This document shows positions 1-7,946 of a stretch of DNA of 33,735 nucleotides, piece by piece. The DNA lies in the IMG/VR virus record IMGVR_UViG_3300037285_000123, positions 1-33,735 of that record; one strand, given 5' to 3'. The translations under genes were made by a program, and so were the position numbers. The notes under the pieces are model-generated. The model had not been told where the DNA came from and searched no databases. It was given only the letters and a program-made list of their open reading frames with translations. Positions within the stretch are counted from its first letter, which is position 1; each line of letters starts with the position of its first letter. Source of the stretch: a virus.

Positions 1-414
1 GACGTACCCATATGCAACAATTCTGGACCTCGCTCGCCTACCAAATAGGATTGGCCGCCGCGCACCTGACCGCCTAGCGCACGTGCTGCAACGGCCGAAC
101 CTGACAGCGCCGCAATAGATGCGGCCAGATTTTGATTAGGCGTTACCCGTCCAGACGTACCCATATGCAACAATTCTGGACCTCGCTCGCCTACCAAGTA
201 GGATTGGCCGCCGCGCACCTGACCGCCTAGCGCACGTGCTGCAACGGCCGAACCTGACAGCGCCGCAATAGATGCGGCCATTGGTGCGGTTACAGCAACT
301 GCTGCTGCGGCTGCTGCGGGCGCCGCTACCGGGCCAACGATTGGTATAGCCGCAGTCGATGCGAACGCACTTAAGCCCGCCATAACTGACATGGCGGAGG
401 CATTCAACCCTAAC
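1..414. repeat. In-frame direct repeats of the tape-measure C-terminus (left end)
   Basis: Two copies of a 153-bp (51-codon) unit start at 1 and 154. Bases 127-414 (288 bp) are identical to 33068-33355. Bases 1-197 are identical to 33539-33735. The unit encodes the segment with ARALGGQVRGGQSYLVGERG. One synonymous base separates copies: accaaatagg at copy 1, accaagtagg at copy 154. All copies keep the tape-measure frame. They could be real tandem expansion or an assembler loop at the ends of a circular genome. Confidence 0.95.
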
Positions 415-2588
415 GCTGTCGCTGCGCCTGCTTGACTAGCTTTCGTCGCCATGCGCTGAACAATCTGGTAAGCAATCCATTGAGCGGCCATGTCTGCCAA
501 TGCTGATACAAGTGAAGAAGCCATACCTTTAGCAAACGATTTGAAAGAATCCTCAACTGATGCGGTTCCGGTAAGCAACGATTCAAAAGCAGCGCCCATA
601 TTGGTGGTTAGATTCATTGCCATCGTTGCGCCCATAAGATCAACGCTATTCATTCTTTCAAGCGTGATCTCTGTCCAACGATTCATGTACCCGTGTTGCT
701 GATCAATCGCACGTTCATCAGACTCGCGTTGCAACGACGCTTTGCCCTCTAAATAATCCGCCTCGCTAATTAGCCTATCGCCCGCGAGTTGTTGTAATCG
801 ATCACTGATTCTTTTCTGCCTGGCAACAAACATTTGTTCTTCGTCTAGCCCGAGCATTTTAACATTGTCTAAATAGTTTTCGGCTGAGTTAACGCGTGCG
901 GCTATCGATTTATCAGAACTGATTTTTTTTCGCTGATCGGAGGCAATTGTGCTTGCTAACTCCTTTTGATCATTCTCTAGCAGATTTGCTGTGTAAGCCG
1001 CTTCCGCATCAGATGCGCCCTGAATTCTTTGAACTCGCTCTCTTTCTAACTTTTCTGCCGCTTCCGAAGCTCCCTCAAGCATCGGGACCAATCCTGCAGC
1101 GCCGACAGTTGAAAGACTATCAAGTGCCTTCTTAAGGCTATCCACTTGATCTTTGGCGAGTAAAGCAGCGTCAACGCTAGATACTAATGTGTTGCGAAAA
1201 TTTAATAAATCACGATCAGCGAATTGAGTTTCAATTCCGAGGGCATCAACTACGTCACGGAAATTCTGATAAGTCTTAATTTCCTCAGATTTTAGACCCC
1301 CAGCAGCAGTCAAAAACCTAAGCGCCTGATCTTCGGTTAACCCAAACTCATCACTGACATCAATTACAGATTTGCGAAGCCGTCTTAGGCTATAATCCAT
1401 TTTAGTAAATGAACCGAAATTCCCCACCAGATCTTCAACAGTTGTTCCGCTATTTTTTAGCTCAACAAGCCCTTTATTTAATTGTTCAACTCCATTTCGT
1501 AAAAATCCAAGAATGCCAAGATTAGCGATTCCAGACGCCATCTCATCAACTGAATCAGCTGCTTTCTTAAACGCGAAATCAGTGTCGGCTGCCAATGCTA
1601 TTAACTCTGCAGATGCAGCGCTAACAGATACTTTCGCAAGCTCTAGTATCCGCTTTGATAGCTCGATCGTTCCTTTCTCGGTGATTATTAGCTGATCGTC
1701 TAAGCGAGATAACGCTAGTTCTAGCGCCTCGGTTCCTTCCTCGGCGCTGCCCAAACTGTTGTATAAGAAACCCGCGATCATTGAACCAAACGCGATTATC
1801 GCACCAAAAACGGCACCACCCGGACCAAAAATAGACGCTATCTGAGGTCCCTGCTGGCCTAAGATTATAAACGCACTGGTCCCCATCTGGCTTTGTACCG
1901 CAACGTCCTGCAACTGATATGATAATTGCTGAGTAGCACCTTCCATGGCGCCAAAATTACCTTTTACCACATTGGATTGTTTGGCGGTTTGCGTGAAGGC
2001 TTTAGATGTTTGCTTTGCTCGCCTGCTCGCCAGGTCCATCGCCTTCGCCATCTGATGCGCTTCAGTCTCGGCAAAATCGATCGCTTTAGCCAATGCTCGA
2101 GCATCAGTTTCGGCCTTGCTCATGCCTTTCGCCATTCTATAGGCTTCAGTCTCGGCAAACGCAATTGACTTGCCCATATTGCGGGTCTTGCTGTTTGCAC
2201 GCTCGGCAGTTTTGGTCAGCGATTTTGTTTGCGCATCTGCTCTTAGCATCGCCTTAGCCATTTTGTAGGCTTCAGTTTCCGCAAAAGCAACCGATTTCCC
2301 TAAGTTGCGCGCCTGAGTCTCGGCAAACGCAATTGACTTGCCCATATTGCGGGTCTTGCTGTTTGCACGCTCGGCAGTTTTGGTCAGCGATTTTGTTTGC
2401 GCATCTGCTCTTAGCATCGCCTTAGCCATTTTGTAGGCTTCAGTTTCCGCAAAAGCAACCGATTTCCCTAAGTTGCGCGCCTGAGTTTCCGCAACTTTAC
2501 TGGTATCGGTCAAACGGTCGAGCCTCTCGGTTCCAGTCACTACGCCGTCAGATTCAACCTTTAATTCTAATGATGCGATTTCAGTCAT
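1..2588 (-). CDS. Tail tape measure protein, N-terminal and central part (runs off window start)
   Basis: The frame is open from the ATG at 2588 to base 1 (862 codons), checked codon by codon with no stop. It continues in frame at 33735-32917 if the identical window ends are overlapped, giving about 1069 aa with a 197-bp overlap. Residues about 10-175 are a Lys/Ala/Glu-rich helical region built on a 14-residue (two-heptad) period, with units such as AETEAYKMAKAMLR. Then come the family-typical QLSYQLQDVAVQSQ and QQGPQIASIFGPGGAVFGA, with a hydrophobic stretch at about 240-280. Next is a long coiled-coil-like region and a C-terminal Gly/Ala part with YLVGERGPELL, common near the end of lambda-like tape measures. 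The protein sets tail length and helps DNA entry. It follows the tail chaperones directly, the classical order. It contains an exact 168-bp tandem duplication. Confidence 0.93.
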   Translation of the reverse strand, partial: MTEIASLELKVESDGVVTGTERLDRLTDTSKVAETQARNLGKSVAFAETEAYKMAKAMLRADAQTKSLTKTAERANSKTRNMGKSIAFAETQARNLGKSVAFAETEAYKMAKAMLRADAQTKSLTKTAERANSKTRNMGKSIAFAETEAYRMAKGMSKAETDARALAKAIDFAETEAHQMAKAMDLASRRAKQTSKAFTQTAKQSNVVKGNFGAMEGATQQLSYQLQDVAVQSQMGTSAFIILGQQGPQIASIFGPGGAVFGAIIAFGSMIAGFLYNSLGSAEEGTEALELALSRLDDQLIITEKGTIELSKRILELAKVSVSAASAELIALAADTDFAFKKAADSVDEMASGIANLGILGFLRNGVEQLNKGLVELKNSGTTVEDLVGNFGSFTKMDYSLRRLRKSVIDVSDEFGLTEDQALRFLTAAGGLKSEEIKTYQNFRDVVDALGIETQFADRDLLNFRNTLVSSVDAALLAKDQVDSLKKALDSLSTVGAAGLVPMLEGASEAAEKLERERVQRIQGASDAEAAYTANLLENDQKELASTIASDQRKKISSDKSIAARVNSAENYLDNVKMLGLDEEQMFVARQKRISDRLQQLAGDRLISEADYLEGKASLQRESDERAIDQQHGYMNRWTEITLERMNSVDLMGATMAMNLTTNMGAAFESLLTGTASVEDSFKSFAKGMASSLVSALADMAAQWIAYQIVQRMATKASQAGAATALGLNASAMSVMAGLSAFASTAAIPIVGPVAAPAAAAAAVAVTAPMAASIAALSGSAVAARALGGQVRGGQSYLVGERGPELLHMGTSGRVTPNQNLAASIAALSGSAVAARALGGQVRGGQSYLVGERGPELLHMGT
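2148..2486. repeat. Perfect 168-bp tandem duplication in the tape-measure N-terminus
   Basis: Bases 2148-2315 are repeated at 2316-2483, and the match extends to 2486 before the copies diverge. The period of 168 bp is 56 codons, exactly four of the 14-residue helical units of the encoded protein. The frame is kept. The absence of any mismatch points to a recent duplication, or to an assembly duplication. Confidence 0.95.
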
Positions 2589-2913
2589 TCATTGCCGCCT
2601 GTAAATCATCGAGAGACCGTATTATGTCCACCTCAAAAACCGTTAATTTCCCATATATTTCGCCATAAGCATTGATTTGGACGTAGCCAATGCGACCGTC
2701 AGAGGCATTTTTCAAATCAACAAAAAGTTTCCAAAATGGCATCAACTCATTACGAAGCCGCGGACGATCAGCCAACTGCCTTGGCTCACGGCCTAACGTT
2801 TTTGCAACCTGTAAGAGCCCATTAATACGACTCACCTTTGATCCGGTATCATACCCGATTGACCAAAACTGCCACCGAGCAAAAACCTTTATCTCGCTGA
2901 TCAGCCCTTGATA
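2581..2913 (-). CDS. Tail assembly chaperone, frameshift extension (lambda T / gpGT-like)
   Basis: This is the second part of a two-frame tail chaperone. The frame is open from 2925 (just after a TGA at 2926-2928) to the stop at 2581 and overlaps the end of the upstream chaperone. A -1 slip on the heptamer at 2919-2913 would join codon 114 of that gene to this frame, giving about 224 aa. The joined part begins YQGLISEIKVFARWQFWSIG. A GTG at 2835 could start an 84-aa product, but it would discard the well-formed aromatic-rich segment upstream, so I prefer the frameshift reading. In lambda, gpG and gpGT bind the tape measure protein and recruit tail-tube subunits. The position between tail tube and tape measure genes fits that role. 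The tape measure ATG (2588) overlaps the end of this gene. Confidence 0.78.
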   Translation of the reverse strand, partial: YQGLISEIKVFARWQFWSIGYDTGSKVSRINGLLQVAKTLGREPRQLADRPRLRNELMPFWKLFVDLKNASDGRIGYVQINAYGEIYGKLTVFEVDIIRSLDDLQAAMND

Positions 2914-3254
2914 AAATTTACTCGGTCACCAATAAAAGAATCGACCTGATTCGCGATATAGGGAGCGTTCATGTAAATGCTTTTTACGGCTTTTTTGCTA
3001 AATGCAACTGGTTTTTTATTATCCGTTAGCCCGCGCCAATCCGTTGTTATTGCAGCTAGAAAATCAGTAGATCCTGATTCTTTTTTGTCCATGATTGCGC
3101 GGTATAGTTGTCCCTGCGCCTCCCGGTATTTTTTAGAATCAGGCCCAAGTACGGTAATATAAAAATCAGTCGGCTTCCCCGTTTTGGGGCTCCTAATCCT
3201 GCATTCAGCGCCCGCCTCGTGATCTGCCGTTGTCTCAATGTCTAAAAGGTCCAT
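2901..3254 (-). CDS. Tail assembly chaperone (lambda gpG-like)
   Basis: A 117-aa protein beginning MDLLDIETTADHEAG, with SPKTGKPTDFYITVLGPDSK, the kind of N-terminus seen in gpG-like tail chaperones (a beta-rich start followed by helices). It lies between the tail tube gene, which it touches (3254 shared), and the tape measure gene. It carries the slippery heptamer near its 3' end, so it should make a major short form (117 aa) and a minor extended form (about 224 aa). The family call rests on position, size and the frameshift architecture more than on sequence similarity. Confidence 0.8.
   Translation of the reverse strand: MDLLDIETTADHEAGAECRIRSPKTGKPTDFYITVLGPDSKKYREAQGQLYRAIMDKKESGSTDFLAAITTDWRGLTDNKKPVAFSKKAVKSIYMNAPYIANQVDSFIGDRVNFIKG
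2913..2919 (-). promoter_or_regulatory. Programmed -1 ribosomal frameshift heptamer A AAT TTT
   Basis: The minus strand reads GTA AAT TTT ATC in the chaperone frame, which contains A AAT TTT, a canonical X XXY YYZ heptamer. It lies four codons before the TGA at 2901-2903. Slipping back one base enters the open frame ending at 2581. This matches the lambda G/GT arrangement in gene position, direction of shift and short overlap. No strong stimulatory hairpin is evident by eye. Confidence 0.75.
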
Positions 3255-4165
3255 TAGGCCTCCGCTCTCTCGATTTTGATTTGGCTGCCGGTAGCAACAT
3301 GAAAAAGAGCTATGAATTCCAATGTCACCGACACCGCGCCAGGTCCGGCCACTTCCGGCAATCCAGAATTGTATTTTACACGCGGCAGAGTGATTATATA
3401 ATCATTGCCATCAACGTCCGTCAGGGTTACAACAATCGATGATGCTGTCTCATTGATGAACTTTGAAACCAAACTAGCGTCTTCAAAATACGCCGTTATT
3501 GACCCTGTAACCGTTGATTTGCCAATTGATGGAACTTTTGTATTTGCTGAACCAACCGCAAAAAGCGCCTCCATGCCGTTATCAATGTTTAGTTCCATCG
3601 AAGTAATAGAGGCGATACCTGCACCACCCTCAGTTATTGCGCCGGTAAATGAGTCGAACGGCTCGGTAGTTGTTTCAGCAGCATACGTCGTTGATGCTAA
3701 TGCTGATCCTGATATTGTTGAATCCTGACCCACTATACCGAAAGTGCCAGTGACCATTGAATTAGGCGCAATCGCAAGGCTCATGGTGTTAACACTGCAG
3801 CCAGTCGATCTTAGATATTGCGTAATATCCGTGTGTAGTCGCTGGATGGTGAAAGATCGCCTAGTGACACCCGCTAGAACAATATCACTTGCCCAGGTTC
3901 CGCACAGAACCGCCTGTATGAAATCATCGAATGATCCGTATGAAAGTTCGAAATTAATATCGCCTGCAACTGACTTGGTGCCGTGCCTAAAACTAGCGAC
4001 CTGGCGATCCTGTCGCAATTCCTCCGACTCCACGGCGTCCTTAGACAATCCGAGCGTCGTTCCAGTGTGTCGAACCGGTTTAAATTCTGGCGTCGCCGGT
4101 GTGACGCCGAAAGCTGCCTCGGCAATGTAAGCCATATCGTGTCTTGATCCTGTTCCTACTGTCAT
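3254..4165 (-). CDS. Major tail tube protein
   Basis: A 303-aa protein beginning MTVGTGSRHDMAYIAEAAFG, followed by GVTPATPEFKPVRHTGTTLG. This start, with a Tyr/Ala-rich segment and the G-x-TP-x-TP motif, is typical of the siphophage tail tube family whose members read 'yi.E.tyGvtP.tP....ir.t...l'. The rest is beta-rich with many Thr, Ser and Gly, as expected for subunits that polymerise into the tail tube. It follows the tail terminator gene by 2 bp and precedes the tail chaperones, the standard order. Confidence in the role is high; I cannot name the subfamily with certainty. Confidence 0.88.
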   Translation of the reverse strand: MTVGTGSRHDMAYIAEAAFGVTPATPEFKPVRHTGTTLGLSKDAVESEELRQDRQVASFRHGTKSVAGDINFELSYGSFDDFIQAVLCGTWASDIVLAGVTRRSFTIQRLHTDITQYLRSTGCSVNTMSLAIAPNSMVTGTFGIVGQDSTISGSALASTTYAAETTTEPFDSFTGAITEGGAGIASITSMELNIDNGMEALFAVGSANTKVPSIGKSTVTGSITAYFEDASLVSKFINETASSIVVTLTDVDGNDYIITLPRVKYNSGLPEVAGPGAVSVTLEFIALFHVATGSQIKIERAEA

Positions 4166-4167
4166 GC

Positions 4168-4584
4168 TTACCTCGGGGCGACATACGCCAAGTAATTAAT
4201 GAAAATTGATATCACAAAACGATTTTCTTCTGATCTGCCGGCGCCGCGTGATACGTCGCCGGTTCTTACTATAATCCCGCTATAACTTAAATCCGTCCCT
4301 CGCTTGAAATGATCCGCTATCAGGTCCGCTTGAACTTCCGATGATCCGCGCCCCGTGCCTGACAGTGCAAAAACGTCTATCTGATAAACTCCTTGGTATC
4401 GGTCGAGTCCGCTTGTACCAAGAGCTGCCTGCACGGTTGGCGCTGGTAAATGAGTAGGTCGTAAATAAAGAGCGTTTAAATCAGGATCAAAGCCTAAATT
4501 CTGCCATGCGACCGATGGCAGATTCGCCATGTTTGCCAGCCTTGCATCAAGAGCACCGCCGATATTTAAAAATGCCGCACTCAT
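4168..4584 (-). CDS. Tail terminator protein (DUF4128-like)
   Basis: A 138-aa protein with the features of phage tail terminators: an N-terminal helix, ALYLRPTHLPAPTVQAALG, then a beta strand ending YQIDVFALSGTGRG, then a helix with ADLIADHFKRGTDL. This pattern ('W.N..F.P....yLr....p....q..lg......G.yqi.V..p.G.G') is what I know from DUF4128. The protein would cap the tail tube and join it to the neck. The gene overlaps the preceding neck gene by 4 bp (ATGA). Confidence 0.78.
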   Translation of the reverse strand: MSAAFLNIGGALDARLANMANLPSVAWQNLGFDPDLNALYLRPTHLPAPTVQAALGTSGLDRYQGVYQIDVFALSGTGRGSSEVQADLIADHFKRGTDLSYSGIIVRTGDVSRGAGRSEENRFVISIFINYLAYVAPR

Positions 4585-5054
4585 CGCGCCGCCGCCTCCC
4601 TAACAGCGTCCTCCCATCCTAAGATCGATACCCTTACCATGCCGGTTGGCGCCTGCGTAGACCAACCTTCCTCAACCCGCATGGCATACGGTAAATTATT
4701 TGTGAGCCAGATTGTTTCATCGCCAAAGGATACGTTTACTATTTTACTGATCGCCTCATTAACAGCGTCACCGACTTTATCAATACGCTCAATCTGCGTA
4801 GTAATCGGTCTACCGATGCTGGCCTGCCAATTGCCGCGCAACCTGCCGCCAACATAACCCGCTGGCGGATCTCTGTATGACAAATAATCGATGTATCCGC
4901 GCGTCGGGTGCTTATATAGCCATATCGATGGATTACCAACCGGGGTTGCATAGACAACTGCCGAAAATATTTTTAAGGCCGCATATTGCTTCGCCTCGGC
5001 TATTGATACTTTTGCTTGGTCAGCAAATTTTTTAACGTCGACACTGAATGTCAT
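4581..5054 (-). CDS. Neck / tail-completion protein (HK97 gp10-like)
   Basis: A 157-aa protein with the HK97 gp10-like layout: an N-terminal helix (MTFSVDVKKFADQAKVSIAE), then ATPVGNPS, then GGRLRGNWQASIGRP, then a late segment LPYAMRVEEGWSTQAPTGMV. Family members share 'tPv.tG.Lr.sw......' and a late 'Y.....g.s..apaGmv'. It probably forms part of the head-tail connector or initiates tail joining. It sits between the small neck protein at 5032-5403 and the tail terminator, overlapping both. Confidence 0.75.
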   Translation of the reverse strand: MTFSVDVKKFADQAKVSIAEAKQYAALKIFSAVVYATPVGNPSIWLYKHPTRGYIDYLSYRDPPAGYVGGRLRGNWQASIGRPITTQIERIDKVGDAVNEAISKIVNVSFGDETIWLTNNLPYAMRVEEGWSTQAPTGMVRVSILGWEDAVREAAAR

Positions 5055-5403
5055 AAAATAAATCTACTCCTGCCGGGCTAAATGGATTTGGCCGCATAAC
5101 TCGATAAGTGACGCCAGCGAAAAGCAATTTATCGCCAATTAACGGGGCACCAACGCCCGCTTGAAACATGATTTTTACATCGCCAAGTTTGATGTTGGTG
5201 CCGTCGATTTCGCGGGCTATAAATTGCGTCATCAGACCCTTGCCGTTTATTGTAAGCGTGCTCCCTCCCAACATAGAACCCGCTGCTGCATCGAACACAC
5301 GATCAATCTCGCGAGTTATGACGATTGCCCCTCCATATTCAGCAAGTGCATTAGCCGCAATATTTACTGTGTCGCCATAGTCAAACACGAAAAACACCAA
5401 CAT
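5032..5403 (-). CDS. Putative head-closure protein
   Basis: A 123-aa beta-rich protein. Visible features are an N-terminal stretch MLVFFVFDYGDTVN, then FIAREIDGTNIKLGDVKIMF and a late LFAGVTYRVMRPNPFSPAGV. The sense is of a head-closure protein that stoppers the connector, based on gene order and on the pattern 'G..y.V....p..Pagv'. It overlaps the upstream gene by 23 bp and the downstream gene by 23 bp. I do not recognise the exact family. Confidence 0.6.
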   Translation of the reverse strand: MLVFFVFDYGDTVNIAANALAEYGGAIVITREIDRVFDAAAGSMLGGSTLTINGKGLMTQFIAREIDGTNIKLGDVKIMFQAGVGAPLIGDKLLFAGVTYRVMRPNPFSPAGVDLFYDIQCRR

Positions 5404-5848
5404 TATGCACTATTAGTTTTTCTAATTTAGCTGCGGCAGCACTGAGGTAGGTAAGCGCGCGCGCCGATGGCGCATATTCAATATCGATAGGCCCAATTTT
5501 TTCTCGTCGTTTTTCGCGGGCGATGTTGGATAATGGATCAGATCCGGCATCAATGCCTAGTGCAACCTCGATTTGTGCCTGAATCAGCAATGACGGGATA
5601 GAATCAGACCTAACGTAATAGCCATCAATGTAGACGGTCAAACGCGGCCACTGTAATGGCTGCTCGGCCGTGCTTTTGTCACCAATAAATTTCAGTGACT
5701 CAATATAATCCATGGCGCGAATCAATAAAACCGTGTCGGTGCCCGTCACAGTGACGTTTCGTGCGACGGCGTAATCTGATAATTGTGACGCGCTCGCGTA
5801 ACTATTGGAACCGGCCACTACTGATCCATCCTCGATAATGATAGTCAT
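5381..5848 (-). CDS. Head-tail connector protein (DnaT-like/gp6-like adaptor)
   Basis: A 155-aa protein beginning MTIIIEDGSVVAGSNSYASA, then a helix (QLSDYAVARNV), ALLIRAMDYIE-type helix, LQWPRLTVYIDGY and a helix with LLIQAQIEVALGI. This is the pattern of phage 'DnaT-like ssDNA-binding' domain proteins ('vedGt.v.gAnSYvs...a..Y...rg', 'a.dyl......g......q.l.wPR'), which occupy the adaptor position next to the coat gene and are taken as head-tail connectors. It abuts the small gene 5848-6063 (base 5848 shared). Confidence 0.72.
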   Translation of the reverse strand: MTIIIEDGSVVAGSNSYASASQLSDYAVARNVTVTGTDTVLLIRAMDYIESLKFIGDKSTAEQPLQWPRLTVYIDGYYVRSDSIPSLLIQAQIEVALGIDAGSDPLSNIAREKRREKIGPIDIEYAPSARALTYLSAAAAKLEKLIVHNVGVFRV

Positions 5849-6063
5849 TAGAGGTCTCTAGCGTCTTCATCGTTCTGATCAGTGATGCCCAAATCAGCAT
5901 CATTATCTAATGATTCAGATTCAAGTTTTTCGCGTTCTAGGCGTTGCTTTTTTGTTTCGGTTTTTTCACCGGGTATCTTGTCGCCTGGCAATCGATCATC
6001 TTCGTTGATCGTTATCGGCGTTGGATGGCCCTTGCGGTTAACAATGATTGTTTTTAAATTCAT
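5848..6063 (-). CDS. Small hydrophilic protein of unknown function, next to coat gene
   Basis: A 71-aa protein, MNLKTIIVNRKGHPTPITIN followed by a highly charged, Lys/Glu/Asp-rich second half. I do not recognise it. Small proteins of this kind between coat and connector genes are often head accessory proteins, but nothing in the sequence proves that. The gene is separated from the coat gene by 76 bp holding a hairpin (6095-6120) and has its own start region. Confidence 0.6.
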   Translation of the reverse strand: MNLKTIIVNRKGHPTPITINEDDRLPGDKIPGEKTETKKQRLEREKLESESLDNDADLGITDQNDEDARDL

Positions 6064-6094
6064 GATCAGACCCTTTGCTCATAATGCCATCAAA

Positions 6095-6120
6095 GCAAAG
6101 CCCTCGGGAGAAGGCTTTGC
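6095..6120 (-). terminator. Hairpin behind the coat gene (terminator or attenuator)
   Basis: The plus strand has GCAAAGCC (6095-6102) and GGCTTTGC (6113-6120), a perfect 8-bp inverted repeat with a 10-base loop. It lies 19 bp after the coat stop codon. On the minus strand the stem is followed by only TTTGATG, so the U-tract is poor; partial termination that raises coat yield over downstream genes, or mRNA end protection, is more likely than a strong stop. Confidence 0.6.
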
Positions 6121-6139
6121 GGTAAGACACTAAAAGGGA

Positions 6140-7282
6140 CTAGCCAAGCAAAATAGACGTGTGCTCGGTTTTGGTCACATCACAGCCCCAGGCTAGGGCC
6201 ACTTCATAACGCACCTTTCGATAACCACGGTAAAGGCTAAACTCTAATGCAAGCCCGCTCATTGTATCAGTGATGATGATCACATCAGACGCATTATCAC
6301 CCTCAGTTGGTCTAGCTGGCGCGCGTGTTACAAGGGTCACTGCAGACTGACTGAACACCATATTTCGCGCTGATGTTGCGACAACTGTCATTGCGACCGC
6401 TGAAGCGGCGAGCGCTTGCCGAAGACCTGGAGCGGCTAAAGTAATCGTACCTGGGCCGGTGACGCCTGAAGCAACCATGTATTTATTGCCATCACCCGAA
6501 AACGTGACTAACTCACCCGCGGCAACAACGCCGGTCCCGGTAATAATCGGAATCGAAGTCGTGCCAACCGCAAACCCTGCCGTAGTCGAGGTGTAATTAG
6601 CGCCACTCCCGGCCGTTTGCGTTTGTATTTGCGCACTCTCTCGAAGCATCGCGCCGCCAATCTCCCGAAATACGCCCTGACGTAAAATGCTATCAGTGCC
6701 TGCCGCATCAGCCGCACTTTGCTTGCCAAGAAAAATAGCGCCAGCATCAGTGTTCATAACAATTTTCATATCGCCAGTCGGCGCCCCGTTGTCTTTTAAA
6801 ACCTGTAGGGTTTTTGAGGCGTCTGTGTAGTCATTTGCGGTTGCAAATGGTGTAGTACCCGGCGAGCCGTATGCCCGCGAAAACTTGCGCTGCAATGCGG
6901 CGAGATCAGTCTCAACCTCATTAACCAAGCCTCTGATAGCCTGCGCGATTTTATTTGCGCGGGTGTTCAAGTAGCCCGGACCAGTCGCGAGCTTTAACTG
7001 GTCTTCACCAATAAACCCGAAAGGATAAGCACGGGATTTATCAATCGTGATGATTTTGGCGCCCGAGACTTGACCAGCAGGCTCGGGTACGTTCATTGCG
7101 GGCACTACATCGACGCCGTTACCGGCTGGCTCGACGTCAATTGTGATGTCTTGACCAAGGCCGGCACGCGCTGCACTGGTATTCATGGTGACAGACGGGA
7201 TTAGCCCCGTTAACTCGCGGGAAACAACGTCAAGTGCCTCATAGATATCAGGCACAAGCGCGGTGATTGTATTTTCAGCCAT
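6140..7282 (-). CDS. Major capsid protein (P22 coat protein family)
   Basis: A 380-aa protein beginning MAENTITALVPDIYEALDVV. It has the P22 gp5-like opening (a helix with 'l.p.iy..al.vl....v....v'), then GQDITIDVEPAGNG, a segment YPFGFIGEDQLKL, the helix VNEVETDLAALQRKFSRAYG, and the late ITDTMSGLALEFSLYRGYRK. P22 coat is 430 aa, so this is a slightly shorter member. It would form the HK97-fold head shell. It follows the scaffold gene by 10 bp and is followed by a hairpin, as often seen for coat genes. Confidence 0.9.
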   Translation of the reverse strand: MAENTITALVPDIYEALDVVSRELTGLIPSVTMNTSAARAGLGQDITIDVEPAGNGVDVVPAMNVPEPAGQVSGAKIITIDKSRAYPFGFIGEDQLKLATGPGYLNTRANKIAQAIRGLVNEVETDLAALQRKFSRAYGSPGTTPFATANDYTDASKTLQVLKDNGAPTGDMKIVMNTDAGAIFLGKQSAADAAGTDSILRQGVFREIGGAMLRESAQIQTQTAGSGANYTSTTAGFAVGTTSIPIITGTGVVAAGELVTFSGDGNKYMVASGVTGPGTITLAAPGLRQALAASAVAMTVVATSARNMVFSQSAVTLVTRAPARPTEGDNASDVIIITDTMSGLALEFSLYRGYRKVRYEVALAWGCDVTKTEHTSILLG

Positions 7283-7292
7283 TTTGGGGCTC

Positions 7293-7946
7293 CTAGTCTT
7301 TTAGGGTGCCGCCTGCCTTCATGTGAATTTTCTGATCGACGGCGGATAAGTTTTCGAATTCTGCTCTATCCATAATTTTTGCAGCACCGCCGCCTCCTGT
7401 ACTACCGGGAGCACCACCCCCGGTCGACCCATTGCCTCTCAGCAATGATGCGTACCTTTTGTCGCCTTCAAACTCTGCTTGTAAGTTTTCAATGGTTGAA
7501 ACAGTCAGTGCGCCGTCAATATCAGTTATTTTCACCGCATCGTCTTTGTATGTCAACCGTTGAGCGATAAAGGTTGACAAAAGCTCAGCGTTGTCACCGT
7601 CAGCCATAGCCGATGCGAGTTTAAGCGCCGCGGCGCTGACCTTTTCTTTGCCAATCGACGCCTGCAGGGTTGTATGTTCGCTGTTGAGCGCGTCGAAACG
7701 CTCCTGCGCTGATTTGTGCAATGACTCGAAATCACCCTTTTCTCGCGCAGTGTCTTCACTTGCTTTAGCCGCTGCAGCATCAGCCGCGGCCTTTGCAATT
7801 TTTGCTGCTTTCGTTTCACCAAGCAAAGTGTCCATCTGAGCGCGCATCGCGGTTGTCTGCTCTTGAAGGCCGGTCATTGTCGTTAATTGCTCGGCATTAG
7901 CGGCCGTCAGTCGTGTATTTTCTGCTTGAAGTTCTTCTAATGTCAT
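7293..7946 (-). CDS. Capsid scaffolding protein
   Basis: A 217-aa, Ala/Glu/Lys-rich protein with a long predicted coiled coil (residues about 1-120, including AKAAADAAAAKASEDTAREK), a Gly-rich linker (NGSTGGGAPGSTGGGGAA) and a short C-terminal helix. This is the common scaffold pattern: coiled-coil body with a small C-terminal coat-binding part. It stands between the MuF/portal genes and the coat gene. It should be present in procapsids and removed before maturation. Confidence 0.85.
   Translation of the reverse strand: MTLEELQAENTRLTAANAEQLTTMTGLQEQTTAMRAQMDTLLGETKAAKIAKAAADAAAAKASEDTAREKGDFESLHKSAQERFDALNSEHTTLQASIGKEKVSAAALKLASAMADGDNAELLSTFIAQRLTYKDDAVKITDIDGALTVSTIENLQAEFEGDKRYASLLRGNGSTGGGAPGSTGGGGAAKIMDRAEFENLSAVDQKIHMKAGGTLKD

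Noticed and set aside
3405-4130. Plus-strand frames opposite the tail tube gene
   Set aside because: Shadows of the tail tube coding frame.
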